Shown here piece by piece: positions 11,658 to 21,894 of a DNA stretch of 64,000 bases. Under the pieces are notes generated by a model. The model saw only the letters and a list, made by a program, of their open reading frames with translations. It was not told the DNA's origin and did no database searches. Positions within the stretch are counted from its first letter, which is position 1; every line of letters begins with the position of its first letter. The stretch covers positions 41,412,658 through 41,476,657 of the forward strand of contig CM045990.1 of assembly GCA_025175895.1 (NCBI GenBank), read 5' to 3'. Source of the stretch: Wurfbainia villosa. Taxonomy: Eukaryota > Streptophyta > Magnoliopsida > Zingiberales > Zingiberaceae. Both the position numbers and the translations under genes were made by a program.

Positions 11658-12365
11658 CAAGGTTTTAGGGTTTAGGTTTTAAATGTCGAGCCGTACCGAA
11701 CAAAATCGACAAAAAATTTCGTTCCGATGTGGGATCGATACCGGAACTGGCCGTGATTTCGGTAAAACACGCGCGACCGAAAACTTCGCGAAGGGCTTAC
11801 CTGGAAGCAACGGCGACGAGACAGAGGCGGTGACGAGCAGCCGGCGATGAGGCAGAGCAGCGGCGACGGTGATTGCAATCGCGATCCTCGCCGAACGCGA
11901 TCGCAAAGACGATCGGAAGGCGATCGCGAAAGCGATCGATCGCGATCAAGGATCGCGATCAGCGAAATTCTAAAATTCATAAATATAAAAATTATAATTA
12001 AAAGATATATTAATTAAAATTATATATATATAATATATAAATTAATTAAACTGTAAAGTTTAATTAAATAAATTATTAATTAATTTATATAATTATATAA
12101 ATTTATATTTTTATTATTTTTATTTAAAAAATAAAAGATATTTTAATTAAAATTCTAAATTGGAATTTATAATTTATGTAAAATTAAATCTTAAATTCTT
12201 TTTTAAAAATTAACTAAATTTTTTAAAAAATCAAATAATTAATATTGATGTTTAAAAAAAAGAAAAAAATACCGAAATAGTATCGGCACGGACGATACGG
12301 TACCGAAACCGTATCGTTTCAGTCGGAGACCGAAATCTCGATACGAATCGAGATTTTAAACCTTG
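11658..12365. mobile_element. hAT-like non-autonomous DNA transposon
   Basis: The 708-bp block begins CAAGGTTT and ends AAACCTTG and is flanked by the perfect 8-bp repeat CAACTATA (11650-11657 and 12366-12373), as expected for hAT. Subterminal sequences are partly inverted as well (TTTTAAATGTCGAG against CTCGATTCGTAT..). The left half is GC-rich with a cluster of GCGATC words near 11875-11960, while the right half is extremely AT-rich. No transposase is encoded; the minus-strand frames at 11672-11980 are low-complexity translations of the GCGATC cluster. Confidence 0.75.
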
Positions 12366-12373
12366 CAACTATA

Positions 12374-12765
12374 AAAAAAAAAAATCTTGATAAGGTTCCA
12401 AGCATGCCAAGGAAGGTCAAGCATCAAAGTCGATATACCTAACCATGCAACATAATAGAGATTACCAATGGTACAAATTAGTAGTATTGAATTTTGATAA
12501 TTTACCCAATAGTATCACATAGTAATGATATGAAATACATACATATATATATCTTCATGTGATGATTATCCTTTAAGCAATATAATATTCTCTACTTTCA
12601 GTAACCTCTACATATTTTTCCTAAAATAAGGAAGAATTAGGACACTTCAACAAAGGAACATCAACCAAATCTCCTTCAAATCCTTGACTTACCATTATAA
12701 TTCCAAAAGCGTCAAGAATAAACATCATCTAAGGCCATAAGTTAGTGAATGTCATAACTATCGTC
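12374..12765. other. Spacer between hAT-like element and SINE
   Basis: AT-rich sequence. I searched it on the minus strand for the missing last exon of the neighbouring RING-CH gene and found no convincing match. Confidence 0.4.
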
Positions 12766-12780
12766 TATCATTCATTAGAA

Positions 12781-12907
12781 AGAAGGGAGCTTTGGCACAA
12801 CGGTAAGGTTGTTGCCTTGTGACCAAGAGGTCACGGGTTCAAATCCTAGAAACAGTCTCTTGCAAAAAAACAAGGATAAGATCACGTCTGATGGATTCCT
12901 TCTCTCT
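12781..12907 (+). mobile_element. Au-like SINE (tRNA-derived)
   Basis: A 127-bp insert is flanked by a perfect 15-bp target duplication TATCATTCATTAGAA (12766-12780 and 12908-12922). It has a tRNA-like RNA polymerase III promoter: an A box in 'TTTGGCACAACGGTAAGG' (12791-12808) and a B box GGGTTCAAATCC (about 12835-12846). 'CCTTGTGACC' and 'GAAACAGTCTCTTGCA' follow, as in the widespread angiosperm Au SINE. It is shorter than a full Au SINE and has lost much of the tail. It lies downstream of, or in a 3' intron of, the RING-CH gene, in the opposite direction. Confidence 0.85.
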
Positions 12908-13080
12908 TATCATTCATTAGAAGGTTATTCTAACTTAGAAAATAATCATTGAGCCTTTAAATATGTTTAAGAAGACAGTAGAAATAGGTTCACTAGCACT
13001 CTTTAGCTCTTATAGTAATGCATGTTAAATGGCTTATGACCTCTAAAGTATAAATGGAAATAAGACAAAGGTAGACTTAC

Positions 13081-14422
13081 AAATCTAACAAAGATCACTA
13101 CTGCCAACACACACAGCCCTCCAAGAAGAATATGGAAACCAAATTTTGCACCTTTCTGCAAAAATAGAAAGAAACTTGATAATTAGTTACTATGTCAAAT
13201 AAGTAAAGAAAAGCAATAAATACAAGTTGACTATCAAGGAAATAGCTATGGGAACAAGGGCCACATTTTGATAAGAAAGGGAACAATTTGCAAACCTACA
13301 ATATCTAATCCAGCAAATCCAAATTTGTTGCCAGCAGGTCTTTTAGTTACCAAACAAAATAACCATGATCATCAAGCTATTTTTGTGCAAACTACTATGG
13401 CCAGCCACATAGATTTTATTCCTCCATTGAAAAAAAAGGAAATGCAAACTCATGCACAAGTTATATAAAATCTAAAGAAACACCATAATGTTAAGGCATA
13501 CCTTTCCAATTCGCGGAGCAACAAACCAGAAAAGAATAACGGTGAGCAGACCAGTAACAACTAAAATTCCTGAGTGCTCCAAAGCTGACTTGTCTATTTG
13601 TGTGTCCCTAGTTACAACATTCTCCCTAGTCACAACATTTTCTTCTATTGGATTATATGCCAATTCCTCTACAGCCTCCTGGGTGATTGATGTAGTATTA
13701 TTATGAGGATTGAACCACAATGATATCTCACTAAGTCTTTGCCTTCTAATAGCAGCTACAGCATCAGGATCAATGCCAGAACTTGCCTCCATGTTAATAC
13801 AAGTAGGTTCTCCTGTGACTGTTCTATCCCTTAGTTCTTCAAAGTCTTTCAAGGAAGCCACAACCTTTTTAAAATCCTCTACTCGTATATTTTTAGCTAA
13901 ACTTCCACAGATCTCACATACAGTGGAACCATGACTTATAAACCACTTAAGTGCGCAAGCATAATGAGCATGAGCAAGATCGTTTTTGCAAGAGCATCCT
14001 AGATCTATGATTGTGTCATGACGAAGGCATGAACCTGATTCTACATCAGTACTGCAAACAAATATCTCACCTTCAGGACTTATAAACTGAATAAAATCAG
14101 TATCCTCCTGGGAGGTCTTGTTACTGATGGTCCCTTTTACAGTCCATTTTTGAGGAAGTTCGTCCCATGAATTTCGGTCATTGTTGATTTCTGTTAATTC
14201 TTGTGATGGAGGGATAATATTTAAAAATTCCAAAGCGGCATCTCCCCTGATGTCAGGTTCGAGACAATGGCAAACTCTACACATTACAATATCCACATCC
14301 TTATCTGTACTATAAGCTGATGCCCGTGATGTCTCTAAATTTTCATCGCGGATGGAAGAGCATGAGTTCCTTTTGTTGCTGCAACTATCATGTTGAAACA
14401 TCGTTTCTTCCTTGAGTTCCAT
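13081..14422 (-). CDS. RING-CH (MARCH-type) membrane E3 ubiquitin ligase, 3' end missing
   Basis: This is the only host gene. Exon 14422-13502 (307 codons) starts at ATG 14420-14422; upstream in-frame sequence after the splice acceptor has no earlier ATG. The C4HC3 RING-CH ligands, counted from that Met, are C48, C51, C143, C145, H153, C156, C169 and C172, with an unusually long 91-residue gap between the first two pairs. 'HYACALKWF' is the typical core. A hydrophobic segment 'ILVVTGLLTVILFWFVAP' ends the exon at GGAAAG|GTATGC. Exon 13155-13081 (25 codons, phase 0, acceptor TTTTTGCAG, donor GTAAGT) encodes a second membrane segment, 'FHILLGGLCVLAVVIFVRF'. Such ligases recruit E2 enzymes at membranes; the substrate is unknown. 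A six-residue duplication (ENVVTR twice) lies at about 265-277. The final exon expected in related plant proteins is not found, so it may lie beyond the left edge or be lost. Confidence 0.85.
13156..13501 (-). other. Intron of the RING-CH gene
   Basis: A 346-bp AT-rich intron with donor GTATGC (read from 13501) and acceptor TTTTTGCAG (ending at 13156). It joins two phase-0 exons without breaking the reading frame. No inserted element is seen. Confidence 0.8.
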
Positions 14423-14456
14423 TGGATAAATTAGTAACCTTTCCCTAAGCACAATA

Positions 14457-15135
14457 CTGGAAAATTAAAGCAAAACTGTAAGCAAGCGGTTGCACAGCAC
14501 TGTTACATGATCCAAAAGCAGCATTTTGTGAATGCCCTCTGTCGCCAAAGATGAAAGCTTATTAAACGTCTATCAACATCTGCAATACTGACCTAAATCA
14601 CTGGAAACCAGGGTTTTGAAAATTTGTAATAAAGTTACAGGTTAATAACTAGTCTTTAAGGAAAACTGCAAAAGAAAATTTCCCCCAGTTTTAACTTATG
14701 CTCCGCCATGGAAGACAATAAAACTGATGAAAAAGATTAGTTATTTTTCTTGCTGATACAATTTCGCCAGGAAACTGAATTTAATAACACGATGGCATAA
14801 ACGAACAAAATCTAAGGGGGGAGCCGGAAGAGGGAGGGTGAAAATGACAAACGACTCTCGATGAACTAGAATACCAAAAAAATGTGCACATCAAAAGGAA
14901 TCACTTCAATCACACAAATCTTGACTTTTGCAAATAAACAAAGATTTAAAGTGCAAAAAAGAAAAATCAGGTACAGGAAAACTGCGTGTTCTAGTAACAG
15001 GGAAAACGCCACATATGCGTTGGTTTACAAAGATGGGAAAACGCCACATATGCGTTGGTTTACAAAGATACGATGAAATATCTTCGAATTCCGACCAAAT
15101 TAGATAGGAAAACTGCAAGGAGCGAGTCTATTAAC
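14457..15135 (-). other. Probable 5'-leader intron of the RING-CH gene
   Basis: Minus-strand acceptor ATTTTCCAG ends at 14457, 34 bases upstream of the start codon, and a plausible donor AAAG|GTTAAT lies at 15136/15135. It would be a 679-bp intron in the untranslated leader, which is common in plants. It holds a perfect 35-bp tandem duplication (15000-15069). Transcript data would be needed to prove it. Confidence 0.5.
15000..15069. repeat. Perfect 35-bp tandem duplication
   Basis: The unit 15000-15034 is repeated without mismatch at 15035-15069. Each unit contains ACGCCACATATGCGT, a near-palindrome around CATATG. It lies in the probable leader intron of the RING-CH gene. Confidence 0.9.
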
Positions 15136-15480
15136 CTTTACTGGAGGAAGATTGGCGCTGGAAGTATCCCTCACCAACGAAATACGTTGACAGAGAATCG
15201 GTGAAACAAAAGCCTGGTTCACCCAGATCTGCTTCCTAGGCAGGGAACGATACAGAAGAAACAGACGACATCCTGAAGTTTGTGACTGATCTCGACTGCT
15301 CCTGCGAACTTTATGGCAGTCTCTCGTAGTCGCTGATGTCCCTTGGGCTTCTGCCTAAAGTCTTAAAAAGAAGATGCAGGTGAGTGGCACAAGTGCGAGA
15401 GGTACCCACTTTGAGGAGATAGGGACTTCCGCGCAGCGACACCGTACAGCTGGGGACAAATCTCTGCTTCGGTAACACAG
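15136..15480 (-). promoter_or_regulatory. Probable 5' untranslated exon and promoter-proximal region of the RING-CH gene
   Basis: The minus strand upstream of the donor at 15136 is GC-richer and transcript-like compared with the AT-rich DNA on either side. A short frame covers part of it (15311-15553), but it is not conserved-looking and has no splice link to the gene, so I treat it as leader, not coding. The transcription start is not defined. Confidence 0.4.
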
Positions 15481-18033
15481 GGGGCCGTAAATGAATTAAG
15501 TTTTTCATGAACGAATTTGATATTCGACTCAGTAAGAGTTCATTTATATTCATTCAATATACATAAAAGTCAATTAATAAATAAATTTTAAAAGTACACA
15601 TGTATGTGTTTGGCATTAATTTTAAAACATGTCATGAATAGAGATTCATGAGCGATCCGTAAACATTAACAAGTCGATTTATGATTATACTCTTTTAAAA
15701 ATTATTTTTAAATTTATTTATACTCATTTATAAATCAAAATTAAATTAATAAAATTTTAAATAAACAAACAAATTTGACTTAAGAGCTTAATAATATTTA
15801 AATAAATCAAATTTAAACAAGTTTTAATCAAGCTTGATTCAAGTTTGAATCAAGCTTGATTAGAAGTTTGATACCCATTAAACAAGTCAAGCTCAATTCA
15901 AGTTCAAGCCAAGTTTGAATAGGTTTTTCAACAGCTTGATTAATTTTAAACTTATCAAATTTAACTTTACTGGTTATCTTATCAAACGCAAAGTTTATTA
16001 ATATCACGTTTCTTATCATATTTATCATTTGCATCAAAATCAATGAACATCAATAATATAATTTTTTTTTATGAGAATGACGTGATAGATAAAATACGAT
16101 GAAATTTATAGATAAGATAATAATCGTTTCTAGAAAAGATCTAAAGTCCTTTCTTAAATTTAGATGATCCTCACGTATCTTGGTCACCACGTCAAGGCTC
16201 ATAGAATCCTCCGTGATTTACCTTTCTCACAATGACCATGGGACAGATTGATGAGAGTTGCTAAGTTGACAGATTTCAATCTGCGGATCTATAATTTATT
16301 CCATTTTATATTGTGAAAATAGGAATGAAGAGATTATTACATTGGCAATTCTAATTTTTTACATAAAGATGGAGCGATTCTGAGTCGGATGCGGATTAGA
16401 AATTTACCTTCTCGGATGAAGTATATTTTCGATGCCTGTCTTACAGGGATAGTGCGACTATATCGTCGGACTTAACTGTTGAGCCGCACACACTTTGATT
16501 TATCATAATAGTCGATGGAATATATCTCGCTTAGAATTTACTTAGCACTTCGTCAGAGATTTGTGGAGTCAGATCGATCATTTTTAGAATTAGTCAGATC
16601 GAAAACATAAATATCTGATACTAATAAAAAAAATTAAAAATAAATATCAGTTCTACTATCTTTGTGGGCAAAGCCAATATTCGAATCAAATGGAACGTTA
16701 GAGGAACGAAATAAAGATCTATTATCAGGAGTCCAGATCGTATGACCTTTCTATCTAAGATTATTTGGTCATCATAATTTATCTTTTTTTATACAATAGA
16801 AACATTTAGGACAATTACTTTTTTAAATAAAAATTAATTTTATAAAAAAAAATTATATTAAACTGTGACGAAAGCATATTGCATTGTAAATTTGATGATC
16901 AAGTTCTCTATTAAAGTCATTTTTATATATTTACTCCCATCGTTTGGAAGTCTTTTAGACGCTTTCAGCTCAGTCATGATCAAATTCGAATCAATCGGAT
17001 CCTATACTATCCTTGGTACCTAGATCCCTTCTAGATGTCTGAGAATTATTGTGACTTTCTTTGATTAAAACTTGATCTTGCCTGTTCAGTCGTATATTAT
17101 CCTTATCCTAGTCACTTATAATTGACGTGGGCATCCAATCATCACGTACGTGTCACGTAATCTTGAATGTAGATCAAAACTTAACTTACATTGTATCTGG
17201 ACTTCAGTTACTTGGATTTTATCCAGGCGCCCAGACATCAAGTCGTCTAGATTGCTCCAACTCTACTTTTTAAGTCCTATATCACAGAGTTAGCCAAACA
17301 CATAATATTATACTTTATAACTATTGACAATCCTCCAACCGTTCAATCTCAATTTTGGAATTCACCCGGAACCCTTAGTCGGATCGACACCTAAGATTAT
17401 TCTCATAAAGAGGATTTCTCTTTACTTGTTTTTTTTTAGAAGAACATCTCTACACAAGACACTTGTTTTGCTTATCTTTTACCAAACACTTAGTCCTCCA
17501 GACTTATTTGAACTTTTTTGCTTACCATATGATCCCTCGACTCCTACATATTTCTCCAATGTCCAATCCTCACCGATCCATTGAGACACCTGCCCTAGTG
17601 TTTTTGATATATTAAGACTTTTATCTCTATCTGGTGTTAGATCTAACTTGACTACTTTTTATTTGTCAACATCAAAATTTAGATTCGATTATATAATGAC
17701 ATAAATGAAGTCGACTAAATCAAATTAAATAAGTTAACTCTCGAATCAAATAAATGTACTTCCAAATAAAGTAAGCTAAGTAAGATAAAATGTAAGTTAA
17801 ATTGAAAGATAATTTTTAGATTAAACAAGGTAAGTAAGATAAGTTGATTAATAAATTGAGTCAACTTTCAAGTAAATAAATAATATAAGTCAAATTAAAT
17901 ATAAAAGATAAGTCAATAATTAATTAAAAAGAAAGATAAGTAAAATCAAATATTAGGTTCTTAAATTTGGCCAAGAACAAGGTGTCCTAATAGGAAGGAG
18001 GAGGAAGAAAATGATCTATTTGTCAAAATCTAA
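15481..18033. other. AT-rich intergenic region without recognised gene
   Basis: I find no gene here. At 15487-15945 there are words such as 'GTAAATGAATTAAG' and repeated 'CAAGCTTGATTCAAG' that resemble degraded AT-rich transposon sequence of monocots, but I could not fix ends or a target duplication. The stretch 16900-17650 (for example 'CCAGGCGCCC', 'ACCCGGAACCC') may be an old LTR relic; this is a weak guess. Bases 17680-17960 are low-complexity 'AAGTAAGATAAG'-type sequence. Confidence 0.4.
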
Positions 18034-18222
18034 GGGGGCATTTGGCAGCATTCTCATTTTCTATTTTCTGGAAAACAGAAAACAGTTTTTTTCTGTTTTC
18101 CAATTTTCCAAAAAATTCTCTCTCAGAAAACGGAGATGGAAAACGCCAACCAAACGCGTTTTCTCGTTTTCTCAGAAAATGAAAACAGAAAATAGAAAAT
18201 TTTCTCTCTACCAAACGCCCCC
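18034..18222. mobile_element. MITE-like inverted-repeat element
   Basis: A 189-bp near-palindrome begins GGGGGCATTTGGCAG and ends CTACCAAACGCCCCC, with inner 'TTTTCTATTTTCTGGAAAACAG' and its inverted counterpart. The whole sequence can fold as a hairpin. GGGGGCRTTTGG ends are common among plant MITEs. I see no convincing target duplication, so the superfamily is left open. Confidence 0.65.
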
Positions 18223-18401
18223 AGCATCTCCATCATTTTCATGTGTCACAACTACTGCAGCTCCATCATGACCTATTGCTACTTCTCTAATTTTTGAAAT
18301 CCTCTAGACATAGTCTCCTCTATGTTGGTGCAAGAATGCTTCATGTATTAATTATTTTTGATATTTTGACAATCAAGTTTAAATTAGACAATATTGGTGA
18401 T

Positions 18402-18607
18402 TGATATGTGTAATTCATGTTACATTTTGGGTATTCAATATGCATGCATTTCATCCCATTTTATGTTTTAGTCATATATTTTGTTATATTTTAGTGAAGT
18501 TTAATATATTTTGGACAAAGAAACTGTTTTGGGGTATTTTTAATGTTAACAGGGTGAAGAATCGACAATTATCGAGGCGTATCAAAATAACACAGTCGTG
18601 CCATCAG
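18402..18607 (+). repeat. Gypsy element 5' LTR, first part
   Basis: It matches 31245-31450 of the 3' LTR almost base for base (TTGGGTATTCAATATGCATG, ACAGTCGTGCCATCAG). It is cut at ATCAG by element B and resumes at 25131. Confidence 0.9.
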
Positions 18608-20060
18608 TGTAGGGGATCCTTGGAAGCTAGAGGGGGGTGAATAGCATCGTGCTATCCGTCGATGGAATATGTTCGCATGTTCGTCTATAATTTTCGTTAG
18701 TGCACAGCGGAATAATAATAAAGCGATAATGAAATAGACAAACACACCACAACACAAGGATATAACGTAGTTTGAAACCTCAAGGTTTCTACTCCACGGA
18801 TCGAGCTCTACGAGCTCTAGTGATGCACATGCAATCATTAATACACTCTCATTCTCGGAACAATCCGGAGGTGGAGAAGCCTCGTACAATAGTTTACAAT
18901 AATAAACTAAATACAACAAGCAACAAATATGAAATATAATGCAATACAAATAAAGAAAATAGTTTACAAATGCCTTTGGATTGCTTGCTTTTGGTTGCTT
19001 GAAGAATGACCTTGGAGACCCTGATTTGCAACAACAAATCGCCCCAAGAATGCTCAAGAACCGGATGCTTTTTCCTCCTCCACGAGCTCCATTTAAAGCT
19101 TCTGCCTGGGCTGGAAAACGCCGATCAGTCGACTGCTCGGGACCATCAGTCGACTGATGACACTGTTGCTGTGAGACAACGGTGTAATCCATACTGAAAA
19201 AATCCAACGGCTAGGACATCAGTCGACTGATTATGACCATCACCGATCGACATGACCATTAGTCGACGAGTTATCACTCATCACGACCGCTGGGCCGAGT
19301 GAGACTCCATCTGTGCCCTAAAACCAAAGCATCACCGACCGATCACAAAATCGCCGATCGCTTTCACTCGATCGACTACCCACCGGCGCAATGATCGTTG
19401 GGACATTTCCGCAATAAACCCTAGTTGACTCACCCCAGTCGACTGCCATATGACACCAATCGACTGGCACACCTCAAACATGAGGTTTTAGCCCAAGTAT
19501 GGTTCCCCCATACTTGCTAGACCACCCTTAGCCTAAACCTAAGCCTTCTAGCCACCTCCGTCAGCCTCACGCCTCTCGGATCCCTCCAAGTCATCCATGA
19601 CTTGTTCATCCATTGCGCTAGCCTTCAGGTGCTTCCATCGGCTATGTCATGCTAATGATGTTTACACCGCCAAGGCACATTGGACTTACGCCGCCAAGAC
19701 TCCGCTTGGACTTTACGCCGCCAACTATTTGATTTATGCTGCCAATACTCCCGCTTGGACTTTACGCCGCCAATATCAAACCCCTTGGACTTCTCAAATG
19801 CCAAGACTTAAGCTTGGACTTTCTCTTGCCAACCCATGTTGAACTTTCCATTGCCAAGACCCATGCTTGGACTTCCCTTGCCAATCCATGTTGGACTTTC
19901 CATTGCCAAGATCCATGCTTAGACTTTCCCAAATGCCAAGTGTCCCACTTGGACTTTCCCATGACAATCATATTGTCATATGTTTTTGTCGAACATCAAA
20001 ACATCTCTCGAGTCAAGCTCGAGTCCTGGTCAATCGTAACCTGGGTCGATTGCACCAACA
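18608..20060 (-). repeat. Element B 3' LTR
   Basis: It begins TGTAGGGGATCC and ends TGCACCAACA. It pairs with 23649-25125. Read on the minus strand it has the family's CCAAG..CTTGG repeats (about 19660-19965), GTCGAC words (about 19120-19470) and the 'TTTAAATGGAGCTC' promoter-like stretch near 19085-19100. Frames at 18569-19207 and 19597-20083 are repeat translations. Confidence 0.9.
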
Positions 20061-21894
20061 ATCTCCTCCTTTTTGATGTTTGATAAAAACCAAACAAATC
20101 ATTGAGTTAGAACACTAACTCGAATTCCCTTACCAATTTCCCAAATTGATAATCTTACCTTTCTCCCCTTTTTGACATATATCAAAAAAGTTTTCTCCAA
20201 GGAGGTCAATGTCTCATCTCCCAATGAGATTTTACAATCTCCTCCTTGTTCCAAAAATACCTAGGATGTCTACCATCTTTCTAGCGATAAGTCTCATATC
20301 ACTCAAGAGAGGCAATCCTATACACTCTCCCAATTTCTAAATTGGGTATCTCAAAATCTCATTTTCCCCCTCTTGAGGAAAAGTATCATCCATCATCCCA
20401 TGATGGATACCTCTCCCTAAAGGCTTGCTCCCTCTTGACTATTGCACCAACAATGTCATTGGGAAGTCCCTAAGCCAATAGGAACTCTAGACCATAAAAA
20501 ATAAGGTTCAAAGCTAAAACATGAACTTTTCAACCCTTAAATTTGATACATCACCATAACACCTCTCCTAATCCATATCCAATGGATTTTCACCCTTTAT
20601 AATGCTTCCCAAAGTATATCCTAGGGTTAGGAGTGGTTAGGGACCTTTACTGTAGCTGAAAACGGGGCAAACATACCTTATTTTCGAATCGATTGATCGA
20701 CTCTATCAGAGATCAATCGATCGTTCACTCATCACCGATCGCCACCAAGGGCAATGATCGATAAATGAAATTTCCGAATTTCAGTTATTAGAGTTGAATT
20801 TCAGAAATTCATAAATAATTATACGTATATCGAAAAATCATGAAAATTCATACGTATAATACTTATGACACATACAATTGGTGAAAAATATTGGAAAAAT
20901 ATTTTATCCATAAAATATCGAAATTGATACAAAGTTCAAAAGTGAAGAAAAACTTCAATGTTTTAGCTCACTTTGTATCAACTTCATCAATGGTGATTGC
21001 TATCAAAAGATAGACTTCACCAAGGTTTTCTAAAATGATTTTAAAATATTTTTGAAAATCTATATTGGATCATGTTCCTTGGGCTCAATGTACATGACTT
21101 GTACACAAGCTTTCCCAATGATCCACCATTAAGATAAGATGAGTTTAAGTTCATCTAGATGCAAAAACTAAGCATTTTGAACTTAACTCATATTCTAGTA
21201 TCTCACATGTATCTAGAGTGTATAAATATACATACATATCAATGTGATGTGAGATGTGAGTTTTGTTCTCCTAATCTAGGGTTTTATGCATTCTCTAAGG
21301 CAACTCTATTTGATTCCCTTATAAATGAGACTTCAAGTCATGCCATTGTCTTTAAATCAATTTTCATTAACTTAATTAAATGCATGAATGATTATGGCAT
21401 AAATAATAGCATAAGTAAAGCATGACCAATGATCATGATGTCATGCCATATGATACAATTTAAACATACATGACATTTAACCTAACCCTAAGCATGATCA
21501 TGACATTTTAAATGATTAAAAATAAGTATGATATCATGACATGTTATATGGCAAACAAAGCATAACAAATAAAATATATAGGTATAATAATACCTAAATT
21601 TTAATATTAATTGTCATTTGATATAATTAAATATATTTTACCATAATATTACTTATCTTCCAAGTGTGTCAAAAATCTAAAATGACACACTATGACCTCT
21701 AATCCTAAATTGTGCAAATTTAATTGATTTTTCATAATTCCAAAAATATATTGGCACATCCTAAAGTCTTTTAGGGTCATGATATCAAATCTATTTCCAA
21801 GGTTTCCATAACCTTGAAAATTACCTAAAGTGCCACCTTTACTATGGTTGAGTTAACTACTCATCCAATCAAGGTTGGCACACCCTAAATCCAT
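20061..21894 (-). other. Element B conserved non-coding 3' region with hairpins and polypurine tract
   Basis: This region corresponds to 56579-58433 of C, 51915-53489 of E and 61567-63420 of F. On the minus strand it ends in a purine tract (complement of 20061-20075). A perfect 8-bp-stem hairpin, TCCATCATCCCATGATGGA, lies at 20389-20407, and a second purine-rich tract next to 'TTGACTATTGCACCAACAATG' at about 20435-20457. Words such as CATGACATCATGATCAT recur at 21420-21545. No coding frame is supported. Confidence 0.7.

Noticed and set aside
11672..11980. Arg/Ser-rich frames of 75-102 codons
   Set aside because: They are translations of the GCGATC cluster in the hAT-like element, with no signs of a real gene.
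12785..12855. Possible tRNA gene
   Set aside because: It has A and B boxes but no proper cloverleaf and is bounded by a 15-bp duplication; it is the head of an Au-like SINE.
14423..14452. Earlier start of the RING-CH protein at 14452
   Set aside because: That codon is GTG and lies next to the splice acceptor; the first ATG in frame is at 14420-14422.
15311..15553. 80-codon minus-strand frame upstream of the RING-CH gene
   Set aside because: No recognisable domain; it overlaps the probable untranslated leader and is not joined in frame to the gene.
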